A program made the position numbers and the translations under genes. This document shows, one piece after another, positions 16,655-26,050 of a DNA stretch of 64,000 bases. Positions within the stretch are counted from its first letter, which is position 1, and each line of letters starts with the position of its first letter. Below the pieces are notes generated by a model, which was not told the DNA's origin, made no database searches, and saw only the letters and a program-made list of their open reading frames with translations. This DNA is from Xanthomarina sp035306605 (GTDB taxonomy: Bacteria; Bacteroidota; Bacteroidia; Flavobacteriales; Flavobacteriaceae), in NCBI GenBank assembly GCA_035306605.1, contig DATGNR010000056.1. One strand, 5' to 3'.

Positions 16655-18307
16655 TTGATCACATCTTTATCCATAAAAAATTACGCATTAATAGATAACC
16701 TTCAGGTAAAATTTAACCAAGGCTTTTCTATTATTACCGGTGAAACTGGCGCAGGAAAATCCATCCTATTAGGAGGGCTATCTCTTATTCTTGGTAAACG
16801 AGCCGATTTAAACAGTATAAAAGACACTACTAAAAAGTGTATTATAGAAGCTGTTTTCGATGTAACCAATTATAATTTAGAAAGCTTATTTGTGGCAAAC
16901 GATTTAGATTACGAGCCGCAAACCATAATAAGGAGAGAGATTTTACCCTCAGGGAAATCTAGAGCTTTTGTAAACGATTCCCCGGTGAATTTATCGAGTT
17001 TGCAAATTTTGGGCGAACAGCTCATTGATATACATTCACAACACGAAACCCTTCAATTGGTAGACGATTCTTTTCAGTTTGAAATTATCGATGCTTTAGC
17101 AAACAATAAAGAGGTGTTAAAAGCCTATGGAATTCAATTAAAGCAGTTTAGAGCTATTCAAAAAGATTTGGATGCCTTATTGAAGTTTAAAGCAGAAGCA
17201 ACTAAGGAATACGATTATAACACATTTCTTTTAAAAGAGTTAACCGAAGCTAACTTGGTAGATGGCGAATTAGAAACTCTTGAGGAAGAGTTTGAAACCC
17301 TAAACAATATAGAAGAAATTAGAGAGTCTTTATCTCATTCCACATCGATAGTTGGCGAAGAGGAAATAGGAATATTATCCTTATTAACACAATTAAAAGT
17401 AAACTTTAAAAAAATTAGTCCTTATGCTAGTAAGTACGAAAGTTTATTAGAAAGAATTGATAGTAGCTTTATAGAGTTAGACGATGTGTTTTCAGAAATT
17501 GAAAAACTTCAAGAGCAATTAGATGCAGATCCAGAGCGCTTGGAAAAAGTGAATTCCAAATTATTACTACTGAATAATCTGTTTAAAAAGCACTTAGTTT
17601 CTACCGTTTCAGAGTTGATTGAAATTAAGGAAAGCCTTTCCGTAAAAGTTTCAGAAACCGAAAACTTAGACGAAAACATTCAGAAGAAGGAACAGGAGTT
17701 AGAAGCTGAAAACAAGGCTTTAAACAAGCTAGCAAAACAGCTGCATGAAAACCGATTAAAAGCTATTCCAGAACTATCTAAGCAACTAGAAGAGATTTTA
17801 AGCACCTTAGGAATGCCTAATGCTAAATTTAAAATTACTTTAAATTTTAGTGATGTCTTTTTAGCAAATGGTAAAGATGAGTTATCGTTTTTGTTTACAG
17901 CCAATAAAGGCGGCCAATTTAACGAACTTAAAAAAGCAGCTTCAGGAGGGGAGCTTTCTAGAATAATGCTTGCAATAAAGTCTATTTTGTCCAAATACAA
18001 ACAACTACCAACCATCATGTTCGATGAGATTGATTCTGGAGTTTCTGGAGAAATAACTAATAAAATGGGGTTAATTATGCTGGAAATGAGCCAATACATG
18101 CAGGTGTTTGCTATTACACACATTCCTCAAATTGCAGCCAAAGGTCACACACATTTTAAAGTGTTTAAGGAAGATGTGGACAATGTAACCTTATCAAATT
18201 TAAAAGAATTAAACTACGACGAACGGTTGGTGGAATTAGCGCAAATGCTTGGCGGAACAGAAGTTTCAAGTTCCGCCTTAGCGCACGCCAAGCAATTACT
18301 CAATTAA
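16655..18307 (+). CDS. recN: DNA repair protein RecN
   Basis: RecN is an SMC-like ATPase that acts early in double-strand break repair. The 550 residues contain Walker A GETGAGKS at 29-36, a long central coiled coil (about 150-370), the ABC signature AASGGELSR near 428 and Walker B IMFDEIDSGVSGE near 454. The start codon is TTG: the conserved N-terminus (M-I-T-S-L-S-I-K-N-Y-A-L-I) begins there and no ATG is available nearby. The 94-bp gap before it separates it from DUF4835. Confidence 0.95.
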   Translation: MITSLSIKNYALIDNLQVKFNQGFSIITGETGAGKSILLGGLSLILGKRADLNSIKDTTKKCIIEAVFDVTNYNLESLFVANDLDYEPQTIIRREILPSGKSRAFVNDSPVNLSSLQILGEQLIDIHSQHETLQLVDDSFQFEIIDALANNKEVLKAYGIQLKQFRAIQKDLDALLKFKAEATKEYDYNTFLLKELTEANLVDGELETLEEEFETLNNIEEIRESLSHSTSIVGEEEIGILSLLTQLKVNFKKISPYASKYESLLERIDSSFIELDDVFSEIEKLQEQLDADPERLEKVNSKLLLLNNLFKKHLVSTVSELIEIKESLSVKVSETENLDENIQKKEQELEAENKALNKLAKQLHENRLKAIPELSKQLEEILSTLGMPNAKFKITLNFSDVFLANGKDELSFLFTANKGGQFNELKKAASGGELSRIMLAIKSILSKYKQLPTIMFDEIDSGVSGEITNKMGLIMLEMSQYMQVFAITHIPQIAAKGHTHFKVFKEDVDNVTLSNLKELNYDERLVELAQMLGGTEVSSSALAHAKQLLN

Positions 18308-18343
18308 TAAAATAAAAGTTAAGTTTTTAGATGAAAGTTTTAT

Positions 18344-18351
18344 TAACTTTG
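18344..18351 (+). promoter_or_regulatory. Candidate -7 element of fabI
   Basis: TAACTTTG matches TAnnTTTG. The leader to the ATG at 18393 would be about 35 bases. A T-rich stretch stands where the -33 element is expected. Confidence 0.4.
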
Positions 18352-18392
18352 ATCCCTTAAGAACGTAACACCAAACAAAAATAACTAGCGAT

Positions 18393-19217
18393 ATGTCTTA
18401 CAACTTATTAAAAGGAAAAAGAGGAATTATATTTGGGGCGCTTGATGAAAATTCTATAGCCTGGAAAACTGCAGAACGTGTTCACGAAGAAGGCGGTACC
18501 TTTGTATTAACAAATGCTCCAGTTGCATTAAGAATGGGTCAAATAAATGCTTTGGCTGAAAAAACAGGTTCACAAATTATTCCTGCAGACGCTACTTCAT
18601 TGGAAGATTTAGAAAATCTAGTTGAAAAATCTGTGGAAATTTTAGGAGGAAAACTGGATTTTGTTTTGCATTCTATTGGTATGTCTATCAATGTAAGAAA
18701 AGGAAATGCATACTCAGATCAGAACTACGATTGGACTCAAAAAGGGACAGATATTTCAGCTATGTCATTTCATAAGGTTATGCAAACTTTATATAAAAAG
18801 GATGCTATGAATAAATGGGGAAGTATTGTTGCGCTAACCTATATGGCAGCTCAACGTGTATTTCCTGACTATAACGATATGGCAGATAATAAAGCCTATT
18901 TAGAAAGTATTGCAAGAAGTTTTGGTTATTTCTTCGGAAAAGATAAAACGGTACGTGTTAATACCATTTCACAATCACCTACACCAACAACTGCAGGTAG
19001 TGGGGTAAAAGGTTTTGATGGATTTATGGCTTATGCAGATAAAATGGCACCCCTAGGAAATGCTACAGCTTTAGATTGCGCTAATTATACAGTGGCAATG
19101 TTTAGCGATTTAACAAAAATGGTAACCTTGCAAAACTTATTCCATGATGGAGGGTTTAGTAACATGGGGGTAAGTAACGAAGTTATGGAAGCCTTTATTA
19201 AAGGATTAGAAAAGTAA
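18393..19217 (+). CDS. fabI: Enoyl-ACP reductase FabI
   Basis: FabI reduces the enoyl-ACP double bond with NAD(P)H, the last step of each fatty-acid elongation cycle. The 274-residue short-chain dehydrogenase fold starts with the Rossmann segment GIIFGALDENSIAW and has the Y-x6-K pair at Tyr160 and Lys167 (YNDMADNK), typical of FabI. It has a candidate -7 element at 18344-18351 and a strong terminator at 19240-19275, so it is probably a single-gene transcript. Confidence 0.94.
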   Translation: MSYNLLKGKRGIIFGALDENSIAWKTAERVHEEGGTFVLTNAPVALRMGQINALAEKTGSQIIPADATSLEDLENLVEKSVEILGGKLDFVLHSIGMSINVRKGNAYSDQNYDWTQKGTDISAMSFHKVMQTLYKKDAMNKWGSIVALTYMAAQRVFPDYNDMADNKAYLESIARSFGYFFGKDKTVRVNTISQSPTPTTAGSGVKGFDGFMAYADKMAPLGNATALDCANYTVAMFSDLTKMVTLQNLFHDGGFSNMGVSNEVMEAFIKGLEK

Positions 19218-19239
19218 AAGTATATAATTTTATAGAGTT

Positions 19240-19275
19240 AAAGCGAGTCATAATTTATGACTCGCTTTTTTTTTA
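19240..19275 (+). terminator. Terminator after fabI
   Basis: A stem of GCGAGTCAT and ATGACTCGC with the AAA/TTT extension closes on a small AT-rich loop and is followed by about ten T residues, a strong intrinsic terminator. Confidence 0.85.
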
Positions 19276-19367
19276 TTTAATAAATTTCTCATTTACAAGT
19301 TGATTTCTTATAAATTTTCTTACATTTAAAGTGCTAGAAATCATTTTATTAATTAATTTAAACCGAC

Positions 19368-21752
19368 ATGAAGAAAATTACTTATTTATTTTACGTCCTG
19401 TCCTTATGCTTTTGCTCCATAAGTTATGGGCAATATTTAACAGAAGGATTTGAAACCTCTGTTCCACCTCCAGGTTGGACATTGAACTCAACTAATGCTG
19501 CTTTTTCTTGGGGGCAAGCAAGTACCGCTCATACTGGCACTAATAGTGCAGAGGTAGTTTACGACCCAGCACTTGCTCCACAAAATGAAAGCTTGTTAAC
19601 ACCTGTTTTAGATTTAACAAGTGCTACAAATCCAAGGCTTATATTTTGGTTTAATATGAGTTATTACTGGAGTGTGGATCCGGAAGATAATTATGATTTT
19701 ACCGTTAGTATTACTGATGGAACCACTACAACACCCTTATGGAGTGAAGTGGACTACGGTATTTTTGTAAATTGGGAATGGAATGAAGTTACTATAGATT
19801 TAACTCCTTATGCGGGCAGTAGCAACATGCAAATTGTATTTAATTATACAGGTACTGATGGTGCTGCTTTGAATTTGGACGATGTTTTAATTAACGAAGC
19901 TCCAACTTGTACAACAGCTGTTGTTGATAGTGCTACTGTGGTAGACGATTGTGCGGCACTCCAATTTTCAATAGATGTTGAAGTATCTACTGTGGGTGAT
20001 GGAGCTTTTATTACAGATGGTTTAGGAGGATCTTTCCCAATTGTTGCAGGAACTGTTTCTACCGGAACTTATACTGGTGGCGATGTTATAACCTTAAGTG
20101 TAGAACACACTGATTCTGATTGCGATTTCATTTTAGGAAGTTATCAGATAGGGTGTACCTTGCCAGGTTCTGTTTGTGAAAATTCAATAGTAGTAGGGCC
20201 ACTGCCTTATACCACTACAGATAACACCGCGAATTATGGAGATGATTATGAAGGTACTGATGTACCAAGTATTGCTGGTGCACAATACGCGAATGGAACA
20301 GGGAGTGCAAGTTATATTACAGGAGACGATGTAGTATATGAATTTACACCTGATCAAGACGGGTCTTTCAATTTCGATTTAACAAACACATTGGATGATT
20401 GGATTGGTTTTTGGTTATTTGAAGGATGTCCTTTTAGTTCTGTTGTAGCCTATCATACAGCTACAAATGGTACAACCAGAAGTCTGCCTGAAATTAATCT
20501 TACTGGCGGAACAACCTATTATGTTGTCATATCCTCTTGGCCAGCTCCGCAGTCGACGCCATATACTTTAAATATACGAGAAAACACCTGTACATCTGTA
20601 ACAGTAGACTACGAAGTAGTCAATGATTGCGATGTAAGTGGAGGGTTCTACATAGATGTAAATATTACTGATATGGGAAGTGCTACAGATATAACCGTTT
20701 TAGACAATCAAGGAAGTGGGTCTCAACCTTTAAGTGCCCCAGGAACTTTACAATTTGGCCCATATGCACTTGGTACAAGCGTGACGATCACTATTAATGA
20801 TGATAATGATGTTAATTGTACTGTAGTAAGCTCAGTTCTTACGCAAGAAACCTGTCCGCCAGATTGTGCTACAACGCCATTTCCAGAAGATGGAGCTACC
20901 AATATTCCTGTTGGAAACATAACTTTTACATGGGAAGCCCCAACATCAGGGCCAACTCCAACATCTTACAATTTATACGCAGGGGAAACTCCTGCAGGGG
21001 ATGATTATGGATTAATAGGTAACTACACTGGAACATCAGCTAATTTAACTATTAATGGTTATAATATTCAACTGTATTGGATTATTAAACCGGTTAATGG
21101 CACAGAGGAAGCATCAGGATGTCCAATTTGGACCTTTACTACCGAGCCAGCACCAGGTTATTGCTTGACGGCAGTGAACGGACAATGGCCTAGTTCTACG
21201 TATACACCAACAACTTGTGATGGAACTACCGAGAATGTAATAACAACTGCAGGTTGGGCAGGAGAGTATTCTGTGGTATCTGTAACTGCAGGAGTAACTT
21301 ATCAATTTCATAGTTCTGTTCCAACAGATTTTATTACGATAAGTGCTGATGGCGGTGCAACCGCTGCTGCTTACGGAATAACCCCTGTTACTTGGACGGC
21401 TCAAGCCACTGGAACGGTTAACTTTTATCTTCATACAGACGACCAATGTTCTAGTGAATCAGTAAGTAGAACGAGATCTGTTTTTTGTGGCGGAGAGTTA
21501 AGTGTGGATTCCTTTGAATTAGATAAAGCATTTACTTATTATCCAAATCCAGTATCAAGCATATTAACTTTAAGTGGTGTGCAAACAATTCAAGAAGTTG
21601 TTGTGTACAACATGTTAGGACAAAAAGTTTTAGGTGCGCATCCTAACGCTATGACTAGCGAGTTGGATATGTCGGATTTAAATGCTGGAACTTACTTTGT
21701 AAAAGTTAAAAGTAACCAAGCCGAACAAACAATTAAGGTAATTAAAAAATAA
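19368..21752 (+). CDS. Large T9SS-exported surface protein (choice-of-anchor J, FnIII-like)
   Basis: A 794-residue secreted protein. Order of parts: Sec signal peptide (about 1-21), choice-of-anchor J/MAM-like domain (about 22-175), a Cys-containing beta module (about 179-270), a PPC-like domain (about 272-405), a second copy of the Cys module (about 407-500), a fibronectin III-like domain (about 503-600), another beta domain (to about 705) and a C-terminal T9SS type A sorting domain (YYPNPVSSILTLSG, ending NAGTYFVKVKS plus a basic tail). It should be secreted by T9SS and anchored or released. The ligand is unknown; no enzymatic motif is visible. Confidence 0.87.
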   Translation: MKKITYLFYVLSLCFCSISYGQYLTEGFETSVPPPGWTLNSTNAAFSWGQASTAHTGTNSAEVVYDPALAPQNESLLTPVLDLTSATNPRLIFWFNMSYYWSVDPEDNYDFTVSITDGTTTTPLWSEVDYGIFVNWEWNEVTIDLTPYAGSSNMQIVFNYTGTDGAALNLDDVLINEAPTCTTAVVDSATVVDDCAALQFSIDVEVSTVGDGAFITDGLGGSFPIVAGTVSTGTYTGGDVITLSVEHTDSDCDFILGSYQIGCTLPGSVCENSIVVGPLPYTTTDNTANYGDDYEGTDVPSIAGAQYANGTGSASYITGDDVVYEFTPDQDGSFNFDLTNTLDDWIGFWLFEGCPFSSVVAYHTATNGTTRSLPEINLTGGTTYYVVISSWPAPQSTPYTLNIRENTCTSVTVDYEVVNDCDVSGGFYIDVNITDMGSATDITVLDNQGSGSQPLSAPGTLQFGPYALGTSVTITINDDNDVNCTVVSSVLTQETCPPDCATTPFPEDGATNIPVGNITFTWEAPTSGPTPTSYNLYAGETPAGDDYGLIGNYTGTSANLTINGYNIQLYWIIKPVNGTEEASGCPIWTFTTEPAPGYCLTAVNGQWPSSTYTPTTCDGTTENVITTAGWAGEYSVVSVTAGVTYQFHSSVPTDFITISADGGATAAAYGITPVTWTAQATGTVNFYLHTDDQCSSESVSRTRSVFCGGELSVDSFELDKAFTYYPNPVSSILTLSGVQTIQEVVVYNMLGQKVLGAHPNAMTSELDMSDLNAGTYFVKVKSNQAEQTIKVIKK

Positions 21753-21773
21753 AGTTCATATTCTTTAAATAAT

Positions 21774-21807
21774 AAATAAAAGCCACTCGAAAGAGTGGCT
21801 TTTATTT
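21774..21807 (+). terminator. Terminator after the T9SS cargo gene
   Basis: A 15-bp perfect stem (21774-21788 with 21793-21807) closed by a GAAA loop. The symmetrical A and T tracts allow function in both directions. The glycosyltransferase gene starts 24 bases later. Confidence 0.85.
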
Positions 21808-21830
21808 ATTGGTTTAACTACATTTGTTAC

Positions 21831-22844
21831 ATGCAAATACAGTTTTCGTTTATTATTCCCGTGTTTAATCGTCCAGACGAAATACAGGAGTTGTTGGACA
21901 GTTTCGTAAAATTAGATACAGCTTTAAAGTATGAAATTGTAATAATTGAAGATGGATCTACCATCACTTCTGAAGCTATAGTTAATTCGTACCAAGAACG
22001 TTTGAATATTGCTTATTTTAAAAAAAGTAATTCAGGTCCTGGCGACTCAAGAAACTTTGGTATGAGTAAAGCTACAGGCAATTATTTTATAATTTTAGAT
22101 AGTGATTGTATTTTACCTTCTCAATATTTAAATGAAGTTGAAAAAAGCTTAAATGAAAACTTTGTTCATTGTTTTGGAGGACCAGACTCTTCACATGATT
22201 CCTTTTCCGACATACAGAAAGCCATAAACTTCTCAATGACGTCCTTTATAACCACAGGAGGGATTAGAGGGCATAAAAAAAGTGTCAATACCTTTCAACC
22301 TAGAAGTTTTAATATGGGGCTTTCAAAAGAAGCCTTTTTGAAATCGAAAGGCTTTGGGGAAATTCATCCAGGCGAAGATCCTGATTTATCTATTAGACTA
22401 TGGAATTTGGGATATAAAACAAAACTTATTGCGGAGGCTTATGTGTTCCACAAACGCCGTATCTCTTGGTCTAAATTTTATAAGCAAGTTAATAAGTTTG
22501 GCTTAGTTAGACCTATTTTAAACCAATGGCATCCTGAAACAAAAAAAATAACGTATTGGTTTCCTACTTTGTTTGTTTTCGGGTTTATTCTTTCTGTGTT
22601 TTTATGGGCCATTTTAAGCTTAAAAGTACCATTGCTATTGTTTGGTGGTTATTTTTTAGTGGCATTTGTTTTGGCCTTACTGAGCACAAAAAGTTTGAAA
22701 ATTGCCATATTATCTCTTTTAGCCATTGCTATACAGTTTGTTGGCTATGGTTCAGGGTTTTTAAAGTCGACTATTTTAGTAAATTTCTTAAAAAGGCATC
22801 CAGAGGAAACATTTCCGGACTTATTCTTTAAAACATCATGTTAA
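21831..22844 (+). CDS. Family 2 glycosyltransferase with C-terminal membrane anchor
   Basis: A 337-residue GT-A enzyme starting FSFIIPVFNRPDEIQELL. The nucleotide-sugar/metal motif is LDSDC near residue 86, and HPGEDPDLSIRL near 180 carries the later catalytic acidic region. After about residue 240 there are two or three hydrophobic helices, so it sits on the inner membrane. It probably adds sugars to a lipid-linked glycan or surface polysaccharide. The frame is open to 21795, but the ATG at 21831 is just after the upstream terminator and starts the GT2 motif. It overlaps the next gene by seven bases. Confidence 0.88.
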   Translation: MQIQFSFIIPVFNRPDEIQELLDSFVKLDTALKYEIVIIEDGSTITSEAIVNSYQERLNIAYFKKSNSGPGDSRNFGMSKATGNYFIILDSDCILPSQYLNEVEKSLNENFVHCFGGPDSSHDSFSDIQKAINFSMTSFITTGGIRGHKKSVNTFQPRSFNMGLSKEAFLKSKGFGEIHPGEDPDLSIRLWNLGYKTKLIAEAYVFHKRRISWSKFYKQVNKFGLVRPILNQWHPETKKITYWFPTLFVFGFILSVFLWAILSLKVPLLLFGGYFLVAFVLALLSTKSLKIAILSLLAIAIQFVGYGSGFLKSTILVNFLKRHPEETFPDLFFKTSC

Positions 22845-23806
22845 AACAAATCAAAACACACATATTGTCTTCATTTAAAAGTAAGAAAATCAACGTGTTT
22901 CTTTTGTTTGTTTTGCTGTCATTTGTTGTGCTAATAGTTCTTAAATTATCGAATACTTATACCAATACCATCACTTTTGAGATTAACAAGATACAAATAC
23001 CAGAAAAGCATTTGGTGTTAAATAATCATTCTCAAAAGCTACATATAACCCTTCGATCACAAGGATTTAATCTGTTAAAATACTACTTCAATAAACCACA
23101 AATTAACATAGATTTTAGTCAGCACATTACAAGAAACAAGGATTTTTATGTTTGGAATAAGCACCAAGGTTTTTCTGAATTAAACCTCCAGTTTTCCAAA
23201 AATGAAGAAATTATCAGTATTACACCCGACACGTTAAAATTTAGGTATGATGTTAATGCTATAAAAAAGGTTCCAGTTAAATTGCAAGCAAAACTCCAGT
23301 TTATTAAAGGATTTGATTTATTGGATTCCATAAAAATAGTTCCAGATTCTATAAAGATTATTGGTCCAGAAATTTTGGTTTCAGAAATCGCTTTTATTGA
23401 AACAGATTCAATTGAAATAAAAGAAGTGAAATCTGATATTAATTCGGTTATAAAATTAAAATTACCTACAAATAAAAACGGTAATTTAAGCTTTTCTAAT
23501 ACCAAGGTAGCCATTCATGGAGATGTAGATAAATTTACTGAGGGCCATTTAAAAGTGCCTGTTAATGTCATTAATATTCCAGAAAATTTAACAATTAAGT
23601 ATTTTCCTAAAAAACTTTATGTAACTTATTACACGAGTTTGTCTAATTACGCTAAGGTACAAGCAAGCGATTTTGAAATTGTTTGCGACTACAATAAGCT
23701 AAAAAACGGATCGGATTTTTTAATTCCAGAGATAGCAAAAAAAGCCGAAAAAGTAAAGCATATTAAGTTGTCTCATGAACATATTGAATTTATTATTTTA
23801 GAATGA
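22838..23806 (+). CDS. YbbR-domain membrane-anchored protein
   Basis: A 322-residue protein with one N-terminal membrane helix (about 20-38) and an extracytoplasmic region made of YbbR-like beta repeats; the boundary motifs (VPVKLQ, VPVNV and the IKIIGPEI loop) are visible. YbbR/CdaR proteins regulate diadenylate cyclase in Firmicutes; no cyclase lies next to this gene, and in Bacteroidota the role is unproven. It overlaps both neighbours (7 bp with the glycosyltransferase, 4 bp with coaE), so the three form one operon. Confidence 0.82.
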   Translation: MLKQIKTHILSSFKSKKINVFLLFVLLSFVVLIVLKLSNTYTNTITFEINKIQIPEKHLVLNNHSQKLHITLRSQGFNLLKYYFNKPQINIDFSQHITRNKDFYVWNKHQGFSELNLQFSKNEEIISITPDTLKFRYDVNAIKKVPVKLQAKLQFIKGFDLLDSIKIVPDSIKIIGPEILVSEIAFIETDSIEIKEVKSDINSVIKLKLPTNKNGNLSFSNTKVAIHGDVDKFTEGHLKVPVNVINIPENLTIKYFPKKLYVTYYTSLSNYAKVQASDFEIVCDYNKLKNGSDFLIPEIAKKAEKVKHIKLSHEHIEFIILE

Positions 23807-24390
23807 AAATTATAGGTTTAACAGGAGGTATAGGTAGTGGGAAAACAACCGTCGCCAAAGAATTCATGGCTTTAGGTATTCCAGTATATATTGCGGACGA
23901 AGAAGCTAAACTTTTGATGAATAACTCCAAGGTTATTAAAAGAAAGTTAATAGCTTTATTTGGTAATGCGGCCTACAAAGACCACGTTTTAAACAGACCA
24001 TATTTAGCAGATAAAATTTTTAATAATGAGGAAAATCTGAAAAAGATGAATGCCGTTGTTCACCCAGAAGTGGCTAAGCATTTTAAAGCCTGGTTAAAAA
24101 AGCAGCAGGCACCCTATGTTTTAAAAGAATCTGCCATACTTTTTGAAAATGGTGGCTATACCCACTGCGACTATATAATTACCGTAACCGCCCCGATGTC
24201 TCTCAGAATAGAACGATTGTTAAAAAGAGACGAAACTACAGTAGAAAAAATACAATCTATCATGAATAATCAATGGGATGATGATGCTAAAATTGAAAAA
24301 TCACATTTCATAATTGTCAATAAAGATTTAAAAGAAACACGCCAACAAGTGCAACTTACTCACGATAAAATCGTTAACTTAATAGGATAA
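23803..24390 (+). CDS. coaE: Dephospho-CoA kinase CoaE
   Basis: CoaE phosphorylates dephospho-CoA at the 3'-ribose hydroxyl, the last step of coenzyme A synthesis. The 195 residues have the P-loop GGIGSGKT at 8-15, the DEEAK (about 31-35) region typical of CoaE (usually DAD), NAVVHPEV near 83 and the RLLKRD lid. The length is normal. Its start overlaps the ybbR stop as ATGA. CoaBC is encoded elsewhere in the window (14.5 kb), so two CoA steps are present but not linked. Confidence 0.94.
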   Translation: MKIIGLTGGIGSGKTTVAKEFMALGIPVYIADEEAKLLMNNSKVIKRKLIALFGNAAYKDHVLNRPYLADKIFNNEENLKKMNAVVHPEVAKHFKAWLKKQQAPYVLKESAILFENGGYTHCDYIITVTAPMSLRIERLLKRDETTVEKIQSIMNNQWDDDAKIEKSHFIIVNKDLKETRQQVQLTHDKIVNLIG

Positions 24391-24398
24391 AACCTGAA

Positions 24399-24463
24399 TT
24401 TTAACATTTTTGTTAATGTAAGGTTAAATGGTAAGTAATGTAAATGTTAAAATGTTAATTTTG
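24399..24463 (+). promoter_or_regulatory. Inverted repeat and -7 element before the two-component operon
   Basis: TTTTAACATTT (24399-24409) and AAATGTTAAAA (24442-24452) form an exact 11-bp inverted repeat. TAATTTTG (24456-24463) matches the -7 consensus and lies only four bases before the kinase ATG at 24468, which would make the transcript nearly leaderless. The repeats may be an operator, possibly for the response regulator itself. Confidence 0.45.
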
Positions 24464-24467
24464 AGCG

Positions 24468-26045
24468 ATGAGCAAAAAGTTATTCGTAGTACTAATACTA
24501 TTAATGAGTTTATCATTAGTTGGTATTATTTTCGTTCAAGCATATTACATAAACAACTCTCTTAAAAACGAGCAAGATCAGTTTACTTTTAATGTAAAAA
24601 AGGCACTTAGTTTTACATCAAAAAAAATAGAAAATACAGAGTTTAAGGAGTATGCTTTAAAAATTCAAGATTTGTTGGATCAAGGTGTAAAGCCTGATAC
24701 ATCAGCTTTTAGACAGTTTTATTTAAAAGAAGAAGTAAAGGGGTCTAATGAGAAATTAATATATAGAAACAGTATTTTAGAAGAGAATTATAAATTGTCT
24801 TCTTCGATCTTTGACATAGGTTTAGACAGTATTAATATAAAAAAAGTACTGAGCGATAGAGAAACAAAAATTTTAAAAAGCGATGGATTGGAATCTAATT
24901 CTAATTTGAATCTAGATGCCATGATGTTCGAATTTGGTAAGCTGTCCAAAGGTGTTGAAATATTTTACGACACGGCATACGAGGATTTATCCTATCGAGT
25001 GCCCATTCATAAACGCGTTACCAAAGAAGAAATTCACGATCTTTTTAAATCGAAATTGGCCGAGGATAACATTAATATCGACTTTCAGTTTGCTATTTAC
25101 AGTAACGATTTAGCTACTAAAATTCAATCGGATGATTTTGAATTACTAACGGAATCCACCTTTAGTGTTCCTATTTTTCAGAATAAAAATGATATAAGTA
25201 ATTATAGGCTGTTGGTTAATTTTCCAAAACGAAATACTTTCGTGCAGTCTTCAATTGTAAGAATGACATTACTATCCATCATTTTTACTTCCATTATCAT
25301 TATTGCATATTCAAGTGCTTTAATGCAATTATTTAAACAACGTAGAATTTCTGAAATAAAAACCGATTTCATTAATAACATGACCCATGAGTTTAAAACA
25401 CCTATAGCAACCATAAACTTAGCTTTAGATGCCATTAGAAACCCAAAGGTTATCGATGATAAAGAAAAGGTGCTTCGTTATCTTAACATGATAAAAGAAG
25501 AAAACAAACGGATGCACGCTCAAGTTGAAAATGTATTAAGAATATCTAAACTTGAAAGAAATGAATTAAATATTAGTAAGGAGCGTGTTATACTACACGA
25601 TCTTATAGAAGACGCTTTATCGCATGTAGAATTGATTGTTGAAGATGCCAAAGGAGAAATTCATTTAGATTTAGCAGCAACAAACTCTATGGTTTTGGCA
25701 AACGAAACACATTTTACCAATGTGCTAGTAAATATTCTGGATAATGCAATAAAATATACACCAGAATCAAGAGCGCCAATTATTCATATTTCTACCGAGA
25801 ATGTAGGAACTAATATTATTTTAAAAATAAAAGACCAAGGTAGTGGTATGAGTAAAGCCGCACAAAAACGTGTTTTTGAAAAGTTTTATAGAGAACACAC
25901 AGGAGATAGGCATGATGTTAAAGGTCATGGATTAGGTTTAGCCTATGTTAAACGAATTGTAGAAGACCATCAAGGTCATATATCAGTTGAAAGTGAAAAA
26001 GACAAAGGAAGTTTGTTTATTGTTAAACTTCCATTAATATCGTAA
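24468..26045 (+). CDS. Membrane sensor histidine kinase of a two-component pair
   Basis: A 525-residue kinase with two membrane helices (about 6-26 and 263-288) flanking a roughly 235-residue periplasmic sensor domain without a recognisable family. No HAMP domain is evident. The phospho-acceptor is His307 in MTHEFKTPIATI, followed by the ATPase N box (NILDNAIKY), G1 (DQGSGM) and G2 (GHGLGL). The overall design resembles RprX-type kinases of Bacteroidota. The response regulator follows five bases later. A perfect 11-bp inverted repeat lies upstream. Confidence 0.92.
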   Translation: MSKKLFVVLILLMSLSLVGIIFVQAYYINNSLKNEQDQFTFNVKKALSFTSKKIENTEFKEYALKIQDLLDQGVKPDTSAFRQFYLKEEVKGSNEKLIYRNSILEENYKLSSSIFDIGLDSINIKKVLSDRETKILKSDGLESNSNLNLDAMMFEFGKLSKGVEIFYDTAYEDLSYRVPIHKRVTKEEIHDLFKSKLAEDNINIDFQFAIYSNDLATKIQSDDFELLTESTFSVPIFQNKNDISNYRLLVNFPKRNTFVQSSIVRMTLLSIIFTSIIIIAYSSALMQLFKQRRISEIKTDFINNMTHEFKTPIATINLALDAIRNPKVIDDKEKVLRYLNMIKEENKRMHAQVENVLRISKLERNELNISKERVILHDLIEDALSHVELIVEDAKGEIHLDLAATNSMVLANETHFTNVLVNILDNAIKYTPESRAPIIHISTENVGTNIILKIKDQGSGMSKAAQKRVFEKFYREHTGDRHDVKGHGLGLAYVKRIVEDHQGHISVESEKDKGSLFIVKLPLIS

Positions 26046-26050
26046 AAGCT

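Noticed and set aside
17680..18123. Minus-strand frame of 147 codons inside recN
   Set aside because: Antisense to the RecN C-terminal ATPase region; no start context and no known family pattern.
20816..21446. Two frames (one on each strand) inside the T9SS cargo gene
   Set aside because: They are Ser/Cys-rich shadows of a repeat-rich coding region and overlap a complete, well-supported gene.
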